Assembly (NCBI RefSeq): GCF_000417875.1 | Contig: NW_006920869.1 | Span: 551,759-615,758, forward strand | DNA length: 64,000 nt | Origin: Pseudozyma flocculosa PF-1 | Lineage: Eukaryota > Basidiomycota > Ustilaginomycetes > Ustilaginales > Ustilaginaceae | Direction of reading: 5' to 3' | Shown: positions 11,770 to 23,479 of the stretch, in pieces | Numbering within the stretch: the stretch's first letter is position 1 | Layout: each line of letters begins with the position of its first letter | The notes under the pieces: generated by a model | Seen by the model: the letters and a program-made list of their open reading frames with translations, nothing else | Told to the model about the DNA's origin: nothing | The model's database searches: none | Program-made: the position numbers and the translations under genes

Positions 11770-11893
11770 ACGGATCGGATCGGAGAGGTATGCAAGATGG
11801 GAAGCACAGATGCCTTGTGGGTCTCTCCCCGTATGGCAGGAAGCGGGGGGAGGGGTATATGGTTGCGAGGCCCACAAGAACGGCGGCGCGCTC

Positions 11894-13186
11894 TCAGCAG
11901 ATGACGCAGTCCGAGTCCTTTTTGCCGCCAGAGCCGGTGTTGGAGATCTTGGCGAGCGAAGCCATCTCTTCGGCGAGCTTGGTCTCCTCGGACGACGTGA
12001 GGAGGCCCTTCTTTTGCCGCGCCTGCATCGCCTTGATGGCCGAGACTCGTTCCGCCTTGGCGCGTCTGCAGGAACGGGCGGGGAGGCGAGAGGAGGCGTG
12101 GATGTCAGATCAGATCGTCCCGACTGGACGGCCGAGTTGGGTGCGCCTTCTCGTCGTTAACCCCGCTGCGATGCAGCGCTCCCGGCCAATCATCCCCCTC
12201 GCGCCACAAGCCCACTCCGCGAGCACCCGGCAGCAAAAGTCTCGATTCCCGCAGCCCAGCAGCTGGACAAGCGAAATAGCAAGGACGCATCGAAGCCAGG
12301 GCCGATCGCCACTGGCGGCTTTAGGCGAGTCCAAAGACGGATTTGGGCACCCACTTGTCGGTCTTGTCAAATAGCTTGTTGGTGGTGGCCTTGTTGGCGA
12401 TGGCCGTCATCGGCGTGCGTTTAGGCTGCCCATCCGCGGCAGGCGGCGCGTCGGTCTTGGACCCGCTCTTTGTCAGGCCACCGAAGTTGGGCTTCGAGAC
12501 GGACGCCGTCATCTTCTTGAGGGCCGAGCTGCCTGCAGCGTCGGCCTTCTTTGGCGGTGGTGGCACCAGCCGGCTCGAAGATGAGGCCGGCGAGGGTGTA
12601 GAGCCGCAGCTGTGCTGAGCTGGAGCCCGATGCGATGGACAGAAGGACGCGCGGCATTGCGGGCACTGCAGATGTGAAGGCGAGGGGGAAGGTGGTATGT
12701 CAGCCAGATGGATACGAAACACGATCCGACAGCACGCGAGAGAGGACGAGCAGCGTCGCTCACCTGTATCGGCACCACCATGATCTTGGAGCACTTCTTG
12801 AAGCGGCACTCGTTTGGCTTCTTCTGCCGAGCGCCGCTCGAAGATGATGCCGCCGATGGACCCTTGCTGTCTGCCTTGATGTAGCCGTTGGAATCGAGAG
12901 CGGGGCAACGTCCTGCCGAGAGATGGCGGTCCATGGCGATGTTGGGATCCTCGTCCCTCTTCCATCCCTGGGGCGGCGAGTCGCAGAGCGGGCAGAGCGG
13001 GACGCGGTAGTCGCCGGTGCTGTCGTCGTGGACGGAGCAGCGATGCGCGGCAGGGCGGAAGTGGGCGCCGCAGTAGCTCTGGCGGCAGTCTGCGCAGCGG
13101 AAGGGGAGAAAGTCTTCGCGGTGGCACTCGTCGAGGGCGCACCGCTCGCCGATGAACATCATGGCGCCGGTGGATCGTTCCGGCAT
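11894..13186 (-). CDS. AN1-type zinc-finger protein (ZFAND2/Cuz1-like) with possible CaaX C-terminus
   Basis: Exons 13186-12764, 12665-12355 and 12065-11894 give 301 aa. Two AN1 fingers are present. The first, at about residues 16-50, has C-x4-C, C-x2-C-x4-C and the H-x5-H-x-C end. The second, at about 126-160, is split by intron 1, which falls just before its CPQC. Such proteins bind ubiquitin pathway and proteasome/Cdc48 components under proteotoxic or metal stress. If the last intron (12066-12354, donor GTGGGT) is removed, the protein ends in a Lys/Glu-rich helix and the tetrapeptide CVIC, a CaaX-like prenylation box. If it is retained, translation stops at 12321 after VPKSVFGLA (255 aa). 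The frame is open upstream to an ATG at 13636, but that part is low-complexity Pro/Ser and reads as 5' UTR. A TATAAAT (plus-strand reading) sits about 155 bp upstream. Confidence 0.85.
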
Positions 13187-13811
13187 GGCAGGCAATGGGG
13201 CGCAGGAGTGAGCAGGCGAGATGAGGAGAGAACTTGGAGGGTTAATGGGGAAACGTCGAGGCGATGGATGCGATGCTGATGCGGTGCAGTGAAAGGTAGC
13301 TGTAGCGGGCCGGGTCGAGAGCGTGATGGGGCCGCCGGGTATAAATGAGGTGTGCGTCGACAGGGGGGTATCCAATGGTGGCGTGCTGCGAGGAGAAGAA
13401 AGGGCTTGCGTGGCCGCTGAGTCGGGGGCTAGGGAGGAAGAATGAGGAAGCGGAGGGAAGGGTGAGGGGAGGAGGTGGTGGAAAAGGTTTGCGTGGCCTG
13501 CCAGGCCATGGAGTGGTCCAGGGTGGGCGGCCAGCCTCGACTGTGTCTTGGCGGTGCGAGGCTGAGCCCTGCGCTCGGGATTCGGCCGCGTGGCGCTTGT
13601 CGGCCGTCGTGGACCGACGCCTGCACCGACAGCCATCCTTTCGAAGCAAAGTGGAGGGGCAGCGCCGGCTTACGTAAAACGCAGCTCCCGCCTGGATGGC
13701 AGAGTCAGCCGCTGCGATGCCTTCCTTGGCTCCTCCTCGTCGTCGTCCTGCCCCCCCTAACCACGCTCCCGTCTTTCACCCATCCGCGACCCCCCGGCGC
13801 ACACAACCGAC
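13187..13811. other. Divergent promoter of the AN1 zinc-finger gene and RCF1
   Basis: It is the intergenic stretch between two divergent starts. TATAAAT on the plus strand at about 13340-13346 is the only core-promoter-like element I see. CT-rich tracts precede the RCF1 start. An open minus-strand frame covers it, but it is low in complexity and lacks domains. Confidence 0.5.
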
Positions 13812-14524
13812 ATGGCATCCTCACCCTCTTCCGACCTGGCATACGAGCAGCAGCCGGCGGGCGCATGGCAGGATGGCAACATCGTCCCCGCAGAGCGCCT
13901 CGAGTCGACCCGCGACAAGTTCTTTCGCAAGATGAAGGAGCAGCCCCTTGTCCCCATCGGTTCGTGATCCGTGTCGGTTGGGAGATGCCGCGGTTTTTCC
14001 CCTCCGTATTGAACCAGCTGCTACGTCTACCTCTCCTCACCCCCTCCTTGGCAGGCTCGTTGCTCACGTGCGGAGCTCTGATCGCCGCATCCAACCACCT
14101 GCGAAAGGGCAACCGCAACGAGTTTCAAAAGGCGCTGCGATGGCGAGTCGGCTTCCAGGGTCTCACCATCCTCGGCGCAGTGGCCGGCAGCCTGTACTAC
14201 AACCAGAAAGTCTCGACGCCCGCACCTCCTCCCGTCCCCTCGTCGTCCCCCGGGTCCGTCGCACCGGGCGTCGAGGACGCGGCAGGCGGCGCGGCGGCGC
14301 GGCAGACGAACCTGTGGCAGCAGATGCGCGCCGACGAGCGCGCCGCCAAGCAAAAGGCCGGGTTTAACGAGCGCCTCGACAAGGCAAAGGCGCGCGCCGA
14401 TAGGGACGAGGAAAAGGAGCTCGAAGAGGCGCTCCTAGGCAAGGAGGAGGACGTCGTCGTGCCACCACCAACAAAAGAGAGGAGCCGGCCCGTCATTGGC
14501 ATGGACGCGCGGAGGCAGGTTTGA
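13812..14524 (+). CDS. RCF1: Respiratory supercomplex factor 1 (HIG1 domain)
   Basis: Two exons (13812-13959, 14055-14524) give 205 aa. The HIG1 domain spans about residues 35-105: ERLESTRDKFFRKMKEQPLVPIGSL, then a hydrophobic segment, then QKALRWRVGFQ, which fits the Rcf1 signature Q-x3-R-x-R-x3-Q, then a second hydrophobic segment. Rcf1 sits in the mitochondrial inner membrane and supports cytochrome c oxidase assembly and III-IV supercomplexes. The C-terminal half is a charged coiled coil (KQKAGFNERLDKAKARADRDEE), as in fungal Rcf1 proteins. The intron has a GTTCGT donor and ends GGCAG; removal restores VPIGSLLTCG. It is convergent with the transcription-factor-like gene. Confidence 0.93.
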
Positions 14525-14747
14525 GATAGATAACAGGGGAGGACCATCCGGCGAGGGTCGCGCGCCGAAGGAACATCAGGACCGGCAGATCTCCTGCGCA
14601 GACAGCCAGCACCAGCACACCGTGCAGCAGAAAGAGGCTCCTAGAAAAGACGACTTGCAAGTTCACCATTACAGCCTGACCCTGTGCGTGACCGATGGAA
14701 TGCCCTAACATGATACAAGGTCCCTTCTACGCCCTCGATGCCGGCCC

Positions 14748-17700
14748 TCAGAAGACCTGCTGGAAGAAGCGCTCGAGGTCAAAGAGGATGGCGCGCGACC
14801 CCTGTTGGATCGTCGTCTTCGTGAGATCGTGGCCCTGCGCGAGCGTCGGCGGCACCGACTCGGCCTTGCCGGTCGATTCCTCCTCTCCGATCTCGTTCCG
14901 CGACCCTTGACCGCCATCCTTGCCAGCCTGGAGCGCCTCTGCTCTCCCCGGACCATCCGCACCGTCTTGCCCTTCCTCTGCATCGTCCCCGTCATCATCT
15001 CCGTCACCCTCTTCCTCCTCCAACACGAACGCATCGTCCCGGTACCGGCTCTGCGCGACGGCCCGGACGCAATCCGCAATCTCATGGAGGAATCCTCGAA
15101 CCAGAGGCTGGCACGACGATGCCCCACTGCCGTGATTCGCGGAGACAAAGACGACGTCGTGCAAATCCTCGAGGATATCGAGCGTGTCCAGGCCAATGTG
15201 GAGCGGCTGGTCGGGTCGAAGCGGCGGAGGGACGGTCGCCGCCGTCAATGCCGTCCCGAAGAAGCACGGAGACTTTGCCGTTGTCGCGGCGGCTGATCTC
15301 GACGACATCGATGTCGTCGCGACCGCAGCGGTGGCGGGCGACGAGACGATGAGACCGTGTCGCAGCGAGGCGCGCCAGAGGCGGCACCGGAAGACTTGTC
15401 GGATCAGCTCGAGCAGGATGCCGTCGCGGTGATTGAGCGCGGCGGGGCGGGTTGACGTCGCCTCTCCCGCCTCGTCGCCGCCGTGGAGCGAGAGCGAGGT
15501 GGCGTGCATCGACAGGTCCAGCAGCGAGTCGTCGATGCGTAGGGCCAGCGCACTATCGAGGCGCTGGCACGTCTCGGCCGCACAGCGACCCTGCCAGCAC
15601 TCGATCTCGCGCCAGGAAAAGCGGCTCGTCAAGATGCGGTGGAACGGCGCGAAGCCCAGGTCGATGAGCACGGCGAGCTGGTCGCGCATCGAGCCCTGTC
15701 CCTGGTCTGGTCCCTGCGTCGGCGCGCACATCGCCTCGTCTTCCGGAGCGGGCACCGCTTCCTCCTCCTCCTCGTCTTCGTCGGGCGGTGGCAGCTGGAG
15801 CGAGCCAGCCCGGGGCGTCATCTCCGAGATGGTGGCCGACGACCGGATCCACTCCATGATCGAGGCGCCGGCCGATCCGGGTGCAGTGAAACGCTGCGGC
15901 GTCGGCTGCAGCAACGGACGAGAGACTCGGCTTTGCCAGACGCTGGGGGATGGCATCGACTCCTTGGGTTCGGCGCTGAGCAGCGGCGGCGGTTGCACTG
16001 GCGATGCCTTCAACGGCGTCGACTTAGACGCGGGTGGAGACCGGGCGTCGGCAAGAGGCCTTGGGACGCGCAGCTGGGGCCGGTAGTCGTCTCTCTGCGA
16101 GGCCCACCAACGCTCGCATCGGACCAGGAGCGCCCACGTGCGTATCCGCCGCTCGCGCTCTTCGATGTCGATGCCGTGCGGCGTGGCGGTCGAGCGGTCA
16201 GCAACGAGCTTGCTGTCCTGACTCGTCGCCTCGTCGATGGCGAGCTTGTCGATGCCCAAGATCTTGGCCAGCGCCACGCTCTCCGCAAAGCGCAGGAAAC
16301 TGGCGTCCCTCCACGTCGAGCCAGCGGCCGGCCGCGTGGCGCTGTTGCTGTTCGCTTCCGCCTCTTCCAGGCACCACAGCGCCAGCGAGAGCAGCAAGGA
16401 CGTGAAGATTGAGGTGCAGCCGGGCTGCTGGCCGAACGAAGCCGTCCCCTCGGACAGCGATCGCGTCGAGAGCGTGTACGAGATGAGCGAGACGACCTGA
16501 TCCCTCTGGTCGGCTGTGAAGGCTCGCGCGTTGTCGTCGCTGAAGGACGGCAAGATCGGAGGTCGGAAGGGCACGTCGATGTCGAGCGAGTCCAGCAGCG
16601 ACCGCCTGTCCGTCTTGGGCGAAGTCATCTTGGCGACGGGTGCCGCTTTCGCCTCCTTGGCCACCTCGTCGTCGGCAGGCATCCTCGCTCCCAACAGGCC
16701 GAGGACCGACATGCTCAATGCCAGCGCGGCAAAGCTCGGATCCTGCTTCTGCCAGTTCTGCCCGATCTTGGGGTAGATGTAGGCTCTGGGGAAGATGCCG
16801 AAGCAGACGTCGCGGTAGAGGTGCTCAAAGAAGAGCGCTGTGCGCTGCGTCAGCAGCTGCGACGACAGCGGGTCTTCGCGCACCGGCGGCGTCTTGGACG
16901 AGCTCTGTATTGGCGGCGCCGGCGGCTCCATCTTGGTCTTTGCCGTCGTCGTCGTCGTTGTCGCCGCCGCGCAAGTCGCTGCGGCCGTGAAGCCTGCCTG
17001 TTGCGGCGGAGCGAACGCAGAGACTGAAGCCGACCGTGCTCCCCGCGAGGAGCGGCTGTCTATCTCGCGCTTGCTCTCGAGACCGGCTAGCAAGCTATGG
17101 ATCGAATCGGCGCTGCTGCGGTGGGCGCGATGCGATACCGTCGGGGCTCTTGGCCGGTTGTACGCCAGAGCGGGACGAGCCATCTCTTTTCCCCCCAGCT
17201 GATGGACGTGAGGCAGGCTGGCCAGGCCATTGGTGGCGAGCTCGGTGTGGGAGACCTTGAAGCGCTTGGCATCGTTGGTGGTGTCGGCGTGCTGATTCTC
17301 CGCCCTGAGCGTCCTAGTTTTCGAGCGCGGGCGCTTCGAGCTGCCCGAGGGGGTCAATGACGATTCTCTCGTGATCAGACCATTGGCAACGGCGGCGAGG
17401 TTGTACAGGTCCGTGGCTGTTGAGTACTTCTGCAAGTTGGAGGCGTTCGAAGCCGGCGTGTGAGCGGGGTCCTTGCGCGCGGATCGCACGAAGCCCGGAA
17501 AGACGTCAACCATGTCGTCGTGCCGTTGCTCGGGCGTAGGGATTCCCATGTCCGATGTGGGGAAGGTCGACGAGAGGGAGGGAAGTCGTCGCTGCTCCGA
17601 GTGCTGGGCCAGCGCGCTGGATTTGGCGGACCCGGACAGGAGCGGAGGCAGCGGCAGGTGCAGGTCGTGAAGTAGGGGCGTCCGGAAGCCGGCGGTGCTC

Positions 17701-17834
17701 TCGGTCGTGTAGCCCGAGAAGGTGCTGTCGAGGCTGCCGGAACGCGTCGACAGGTCGCCCAGGTGCTGCTGCTGTTTCTGTGTGTGCGGATATGGTGGAA
17801 GAGGTGCCAGCGAGCCACGCCGAGTCGAATACAT
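14748..17834 (-). CDS. Large protein with fungal-specific transcription factor (MHR-like) domain, no zinc cluster seen
   Basis: A single uninterrupted frame from ATG 17834 encodes 1028 aa. The first 300 residues are disordered (Ser/Pro/Gln-rich, with poly-Thr/Ala). From about residue 335 the helical pattern RTALFFEHLYRDVCFGIFPR, then AYIYPKIGQNWQKQDPSFAALAL, resembles the start of the fungal_trans middle homology region of Zn2Cys6 regulators, and EERERRIRTWALLVRCERWW resembles its conserved R-R-x-x-W-W segment. Acidic runs occur near residues 700 and 960. I find no CX2CX6C cluster in the frame or just upstream, so it may bind DNA through a partner or be a factor that lost its zinc cluster. 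Nuclear regulator is inference. Confidence 0.75.
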   Translation of the reverse strand: MYSTRRGSLAPLPPYPHTQKQQQHLGDLSTRSGSLDSTFSGYTTESTAGFRTPLLHDLHLPLPPLLSGSAKSSALAQHSEQRRLPSLSSTFPTSDMGIPTPEQRHDDMVDVFPGFVRSARKDPAHTPASNASNLQKYSTATDLYNLAAVANGLITRESSLTPSGSSKRPRSKTRTLRAENQHADTTNDAKRFKVSHTELATNGLASLPHVHQLGGKEMARPALAYNRPRAPTVSHRAHRSSADSIHSLLAGLESKREIDSRSSRGARSASVSAFAPPQQAGFTAAATCAAATTTTTTAKTKMEPPAPPIQSSSKTPPVREDPLSSQLLTQRTALFFEHLYRDVCFGIFPRAYIYPKIGQNWQKQDPSFAALALSMSVLGLLGARMPADDEVAKEAKAAPVAKMTSPKTDRRSLLDSLDIDVPFRPPILPSFSDDNARAFTADQRDQVVSLISYTLSTRSLSEGTASFGQQPGCTSIFTSLLLSLALWCLEEAEANSNSATRPAAGSTWRDASFLRFAESVALAKILGIDKLAIDEATSQDSKLVADRSTATPHGIDIEERERRIRTWALLVRCERWWASQRDDYRPQLRVPRPLADARSPPASKSTPLKASPVQPPPLLSAEPKESMPSPSVWQSRVSRPLLQPTPQRFTAPGSAGASIMEWIRSSATISEMTPRAGSLQLPPPDEDEEEEEAVPAPEDEAMCAPTQGPDQGQGSMRDQLAVLIDLGFAPFHRILTSRFSWREIECWQGRCAAETCQRLDSALALRIDDSLLDLSMHATSLSLHGGDEAGEATSTRPAALNHRDGILLELIRQVFRCRLWRASLRHGLIVSSPATAAVATTSMSSRSAAATTAKSPCFFGTALTAATVPPPLRPDQPLHIGLDTLDILEDLHDVVFVSANHGSGASSCQPLVRGFLHEIADCVRAVAQSRYRDDAFVLEEEEGDGDDDGDDAEEGQDGADGPGRAEALQAGKDGGQGSRNEIGEEESTGKAESVPPTLAQGHDLTKTTIQQGSRAILFDLERFFQQVF

Positions 17835-20800
17835 GACCGAGGTCAGCGGCTGATGATCGGGTGGCAGCCAGTCTACCTCTGCTCGATGTTTGGTCAGGTT
17901 TTGTTTCGACCCAGCGGTGCGTACGGGCGAGGACGAGCTCCGAGGCGGTGACGGAGAAGCAATGGACGTCGCTGCTGATGTCGTGATCGTGCTGGCCGCC
18001 AGCAGTCGTCGTGGTTTACGATGGCTCGGCGAGCCGGCAACCAGAGGCAGAGTCGAGATGTCCGATCCGATATGAACAATGTGCTCCCAAGATTACCGAA
18101 GGCGTGTGCAGAGCTTGTTGGCCCCGAGAGAGCGGCGGACCGATAAGAGCAAGTAGCGCGCTGCGAGCGTGTCGAGGCGATATGGTGGTTTGTGGTGGGA
18201 GCAGAGAGAAAAGGGATAGCGAACCTCGCTCGAGGCGATGGTGACGAGTCCAGAGCGGCTTAGTCGGTATACTTGACTGCAGGCAGCGACACCTGGAATG
18301 GCAGCAGCATCGAGAGGGAGGAAGCGGCAGAAGGTCGAGCGGGATGGGGCCTGACAAGTCGCCGGTCCCATGCCTACTGGCCAGGCCGGCTGTATGGGGG
18401 CCAAGACGCGCGCGGGGGGACGCGGCCGGAGAGGGAGGGATGGGCCGGATAAACGAGGGCTGCGGCGGTCAGGATTGCGGCGGGGCGGCGGACGGAGGCC
18501 AGGACCGGGGGAGCCGTTCTGCACGCTGCTCGTGGCTCCGTATGGCGTATCGAGCGGAGCGGGGAGCGGGGGGGAAAGCGAGGAACGGCAAAGGGCCGAG
18601 TTCGGTCGGTGGGGTCCGCGAGATGCTGCCCGCGACGAGGTGAGTGAGGGTTGGTGGTGCTTCCCCGTGCCTCGGCGTGGGGGGCGTGTGGTATGGTTCG
18701 CGATCTGATCCCCACTGCCCGACGGCAGCCGCTGTCCGGCGTCTTGAGCACCGGAATGGCCGGACAAGATGGGTCGGTTGCCTTGGACGACTCTCCATCC
18801 ATGGCCCACCGGCAACAAAGGAGCAGGTAGGAAGGCAGGCAGGCACAAGGCTTGGCATTCGAAGGTGCCGCGCCTTTTCCCTCATCTGCTGTCCTTCGCC
18901 CACGTTGTTGGTTGAAAGTCGAGCTGCCGCCGCCGGTTTCGCAGACGACAATTGGACGGCAAAAGACGGATAGCCAACAGCGCGAGGGTCGGCGAGTTGC
19001 TCTCCGGTGCGATGCCTGCATCGGGGCGAGACGAAGACAAGGCAAAGGTCGACGCCACCCTGTCGGCCACACGAGGATCAGGCGTCGGTTCAAGCGGCAA
19101 GTGTGTGAAGTGAGAACAGCGAGGGCCGGACCGCGACCTCCACGGGCCGCCGTCGGTGCACCGTCTCGCCGCGTCGTAGCCGTGTCGCTTTCGTCGGCGT
19201 CACTGTACTTTAATGGCACCCCATATGGTATATACGATGACTTGCAGCTGTGCCAATGTAGCTGCGGAGACCGCTTCGTACACAGGAGGAGGAGTGGGGT
19301 CCGGGGAAAGGTGGCGGGCAGAGTTTTGCCGCCCGGTGTGGAGAGCCAAGTTTGCCAGGGTCCGCGGGGACAGTTGCAACGCACGACACACCGCACCATC
19401 CCATGTGAAATCGAGCGGACGGACGGAGGGGCGGGCCGGTCAACATCGCTCCGTCCTTGTCGCGGGTCGCCGAGCGTCCTTTGTCGTCGTCGTCGTCGAC
19501 ATGGCGAGGGGACCCGGTTTGGCTGCCCGTCTCGCTGCAATTTCGGACCTCGTCGGGGCGCCGTGGAAAGCCCCGCCGCTCAGCCGCGTGCGCACCACCA
19601 TCCCGCCGCTTCATTCCGAACCGAGCCGACCCTGTTTGGCCCACTCTCCATCAATCTGCCGCCGCACTTCTTTTGATGGGGTCATCAGTCCGTCTCGTCC
19701 GCCCCCGGTACATTCAGTCAAAGCGGAGCCGTCGTGGAGCGGTCGAGGCCGTACAGTGCACAAATGCAAAAGATCGGCGGTGGTCTGATGAAGTTCAGCA
19801 ATGCTGCACGGAGTTGGCCGACACTAAGCGTGTAGAGGCACCGCTCAACATCACCGGCTAGGCCGTCTAGACCGCTGAGAATGATGCGACGCTGGGATCG
19901 CAACCAACAAGCGAACAAAGCTAGAGAAACTCGTTTGTTGCACTTCCGCCTCGACACCATCGCTTTGCTCGTGCCAGTGCAGGACGAAATACATAGCTTC
20001 GGACATCTTTGCTCGACCGCCGGAGCCAGAGGATGGCCTTGACCCACATGGTGCAAAGGAGGCCGCGGCGCTTTGCGCGCTTCATCGTCCTCGCTCGGCA
20101 TTCTTGTTCTTCGCGCTGCCTCTGAACCATCGAACCAGCTGGCCGTTGGGATCGCCTGGGCGATGCGGGAAACTTGGGCCAGTTCGACTCACGACGAATG
20201 CTGCCAGCAAGGGGCGAGCTCACCCGCACCGACACCGCGTGCTCTAACATATCCGTATTGCGACTGTAGTTGCTGCGCTGCTGTGGCCTCCGCGGCCGTG
20301 CGGCGCCGTCTGGCATGGCCTGATGACCTTTGCTTGGACAGACGCGAACGAGCAAGCGTCTTGTCTGCCAGGTCGCCGGTCGGGTGGGCTGTCAGATTTT
20401 CAGAGACGGCAGAGCCTCGGTCCCTCTTCGGCAGAGGCGGCGGCAAGCTCGGTGTCATGGGCCACGCCTTCGTTTGTCACCGACCTCGAGCAGCGACAAG
20501 AAGCGCACACGAGGTTCTGATTCGGTCCTGCTTCGTTCAACACCCGCTGTCAAAGCAGCTTGCCGGCAGGCCCGTCCGCTCGTTACTCAAGTCGGCGAGG
20601 GAATTGGCCGGGCTGCGTCTCGCAACCGCGCCTGTGTACAGTTCCTCCGTAATCGCCGCCGACGCCGGCGCCGCTGGAGCGCGTGTCACCACGTCTCGCC
20701 GAGACAACAGCATGGGCGTCAAACGCGGGGGCGGCGTGGGGAAATACAGACTTGCCTCGGCCCTTTTCTCGCGCCGCATCGACGTCTGTTCAAGCATCTC

Positions 20801-20887
20801 GTGCTGGGCAGGCCTGCGCATCGGTTCCGAGAGCAAGGCGCAGTGGTATGATACGTGGTAGACGGTCGCTTGCGCAAAGTGCGGCCG
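17835..20887. other. 3 kb gene-free stretch
   Basis: It lies upstream of the transcription-factor-like gene and downstream of the MFS transporter gene. Many open frames exist on both strands because of high GC, but all are Arg/Pro/Ser/Ala-rich without domains. I found no tRNA-like B box with matching stems by eye. It may hold a long regulatory leader for the regulator gene or an unannotated non-coding RNA; I cannot support either. Confidence 0.4.
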
Positions 20888-23479
20888 CTAGTGCGTGTAC
20901 AAGAAGTAGATGTTCTTGTTGTCGGTCATCTGCGCGAGGGGAGCAAGTGGCGGAGCGGAGGCACCAGGCTTCGTCAGCTCCCTCTTCGACAGACGGATGA
21001 AGCGAGGAGCGGCAGCGAGCTACTCACGTCGAGTTCGCCGTTGATCTTGTTCTTGAGCACCCGCTCTTCTTCCGAGACGCCCATGGCTCGCAGCACCTTG
21101 CGACGGCGGGCGTTGGCCCACACCAGGTAGACTAGCCATGCGAGGGTGAGTCTGCAAGAAGCGGACCGAGAGACCGGGACCACGTCAGTTGACGGCTTCG
21201 AGATGAGACGCCAGGCAGGACTCGGCCGGAAGTACGGCGCACTCACACGAACGTCAGGCCTAGCATGGCTGCCGTGACGATCAAGCCGGTCGTGTACTGC
21301 GGCGCCTCTTCGTCCCTGAAGGCCTGTGGCCCGATCATGTTCTGCCAGGCTCGCAGGTCGACATGAGGCAAAGTAGAAGGGGAAGAGGACGAGGCCGGCT
21401 TCAGTTCGACCTCGATCGACAACTCGCTTGCCGCAACGGTCCCCGGACAAGACTCACGCCAACGCAGTACCCGATAAACGTCGTAGTGCTGACGACGGAC
21501 TTCTTGGTGCGCCCGCCGATGATGCTGGGCATCAACGCCCAGGTGAGGAAGCCGTTGATGGAGAAGAGCACGCTCATCATATACACGCCGTACTTGATCC
21601 ACTTGTACGTCGCGTCCGTGGGCAGCAGCCCGGCCACGAGCACGGCGGCCAAGGTGGGCAGGACAGTGACGCTCATGAAGAAGAAACGTGTACCGGGGAA
21701 GTAATGGATCACAGCCTGTTGCCAAGAGTCACGAGACGGTGCACGGCCTTGGTCAGCTTCAACGTCGGGTCAGGAGCATTCCGGTGCAGCGTCCAACTTA
21801 CGATGCAGAAAAAGATGCTCAGGCACGACGTGGCGTAGAGGGGGAGCTGGTAGATGATGCTGTCGAGGTTGCTGAAGCCGAACGAGCTGAAGATGACGCT
21901 CTGGAACGTCGTCAGGCCGCCATTGGGGATGCAGCTGATGAGCGTGAGGAAGAAGAGGAAGCTGTCGTCGAAAAAGGCCAGCAGACATTGTCGAAGGCAG
22001 GCATCAGCGTGTTGCCAGAACCCGCCTGCCGGGACGCTACATGGGAGGCTTGTGTCAATGTGTTCGTGATGCTCACTATGTGTTAGGGTCCGTGAAGGCG
22101 TCCCAGACCTGATCCAACTTCCAGGCTTGCGTCTCGCCGCCTCCGGTACCGTTGTTGATGGTACGTGCATGGGCTGCCTTCTTCTCCCTGTCGTTGAGCC
22201 ACCACGCGGTCGAGGGGAGGCGTAAGAAGACGCATGCGATTAGACCGACAAAGATGGTGACGCCGCCGAGGAAGAGGTTGATGGTTCGCCTGCGTACATC
22301 GAGTAGGAGCAGCAGATGAGCAGTACGCTGATCAGTCGGTGCGACCTCAAAGCAAGGACGAGGAGCGAGGGGGAGCGGGAGCGTCAAGGGGACTTACCAA
22401 CCGCTCAGACCGCCCTGCTGCTCCGAATGCTTGCCCAAAAAGTAAATGACGACGGTCGTCCACAGCGAGAAGCCCGTGTTCTGCGGTCGAGATGCGAAGG
22501 AGGCCCGTTAGGCGTCGTGGCGGATCCGCTGCTGGATGGAATGCAAGTCGCCGCACACTCACCATGGCGAGGTACATCATCTGCCTGCTGTTCTGCTCCG
22601 AGGTCTTGTACCAGCTGCCGACGATGAGCATGAAGCCGGGTGTGATGCCGCCCTCCATCGCGCCGAGGAGGAAGCGCAGCGCCACTTTGATACGCGATGC
22701 GGTTTAGGCGGGCAAGGCGGAGGGGCCCAGAAATACGTCAATCGAGAACGCTTCGACAATCGATGCGAGGGCCTGTAACTGCTCACTCACTGAGGGAGGC
22801 AAAGTTCTGGCAAGCCGCTAGACACATGACGACACCGCCCCAGACCACGATGAGGATCGAGAGGAAGCGCGCGGCATTGACGCGCTGCATATAGTAGTTG
22901 AGCAGCGGCTGGGCGACGAGGTACCCGAGATAGCTGTTGTCGCCAGGCGAGGCGACGTGCTCTGGTCATCAGCGCTTCCAATCCTGCACAGGTCTCGTCG
23001 ACGACGGGTCGGCTCCCGCCGGCTAGCTCACAAGATGGTCGCGAGCCAGGAGAATTGATTGTCGGCGAGACTCGTATCTTCAGCCAGGTTGAAGAGGATG
23101 CCGGCGCTGAGCGAGATCTTGTCCGCGAACTGCATGCCGTAGATTGACATCATGAGCGGGAGCAGGTACCAGTCGATCTTGCGCTGCGATGCAAAGTCTC
23201 GAGAGCGCGAGGATGTCAGAGAGGAATCTGCAACACTACCGTGCTGCGGACTTCAACAGGCCGACTCACCAGCAACCGCTTGTCCTCCTCGGGCGTGATG
23301 AGCTCTTCGTCCTGGAGCACTCCCTGCACCTTTTCTGCCTGCTGTGAGTCCAACTGCGAGCCGAGTTCGGTCATACCGACGGATCCGCCCTGCTTTTCGC
23401 TGTCGAATGCATGTTTGCCCTGGCCTTCCGAGGGAGGACGGGAAAGAATCGCGTCCTGGTCCTGCTTCTCGCTGGACAT
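20888..23479 (-). CDS. MFS transporter, anion:cation symporter (allantoate permease/Dal5-like) family
   Basis: Eleven exons join with consistent phase: 23479-23270, 23183-23032, 22933-22791, 22684-22563, 22480-22398, 22289-22077, 21961-21802, 21715-21458, 21341-21247, 21151-21028 and 20929-20888 (533 aa). Family hallmarks include RKIDWYLLPLM after a hydrophilic N-terminus, MQFADKISLS, LRFLLGAMEGGITPG, LISCIPNGGLTTFQS, and the C-terminal block NGELDMTDNKNIYFLYTH. The Dal5/Tna1/Vht1 family imports allantoate, nicotinate, biotin, pantothenate or similar organic anions with protons through twelve membrane helices. The substrate cannot be read from sequence. The 42-nt last exon carries the conserved tail. 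The acceptor before exon 4 (CAAAG) is weak. It is by far the most intron-rich gene in the window. Confidence 0.9.

Noticed and set aside
18374..19540. Minus-strand frame of 388 codons in the 3 kb gap
   Set aside because: Starts at a non-ATG codon or in low-complexity sequence, rich in Arg/Pro/Ser, with no domain or splice logic.
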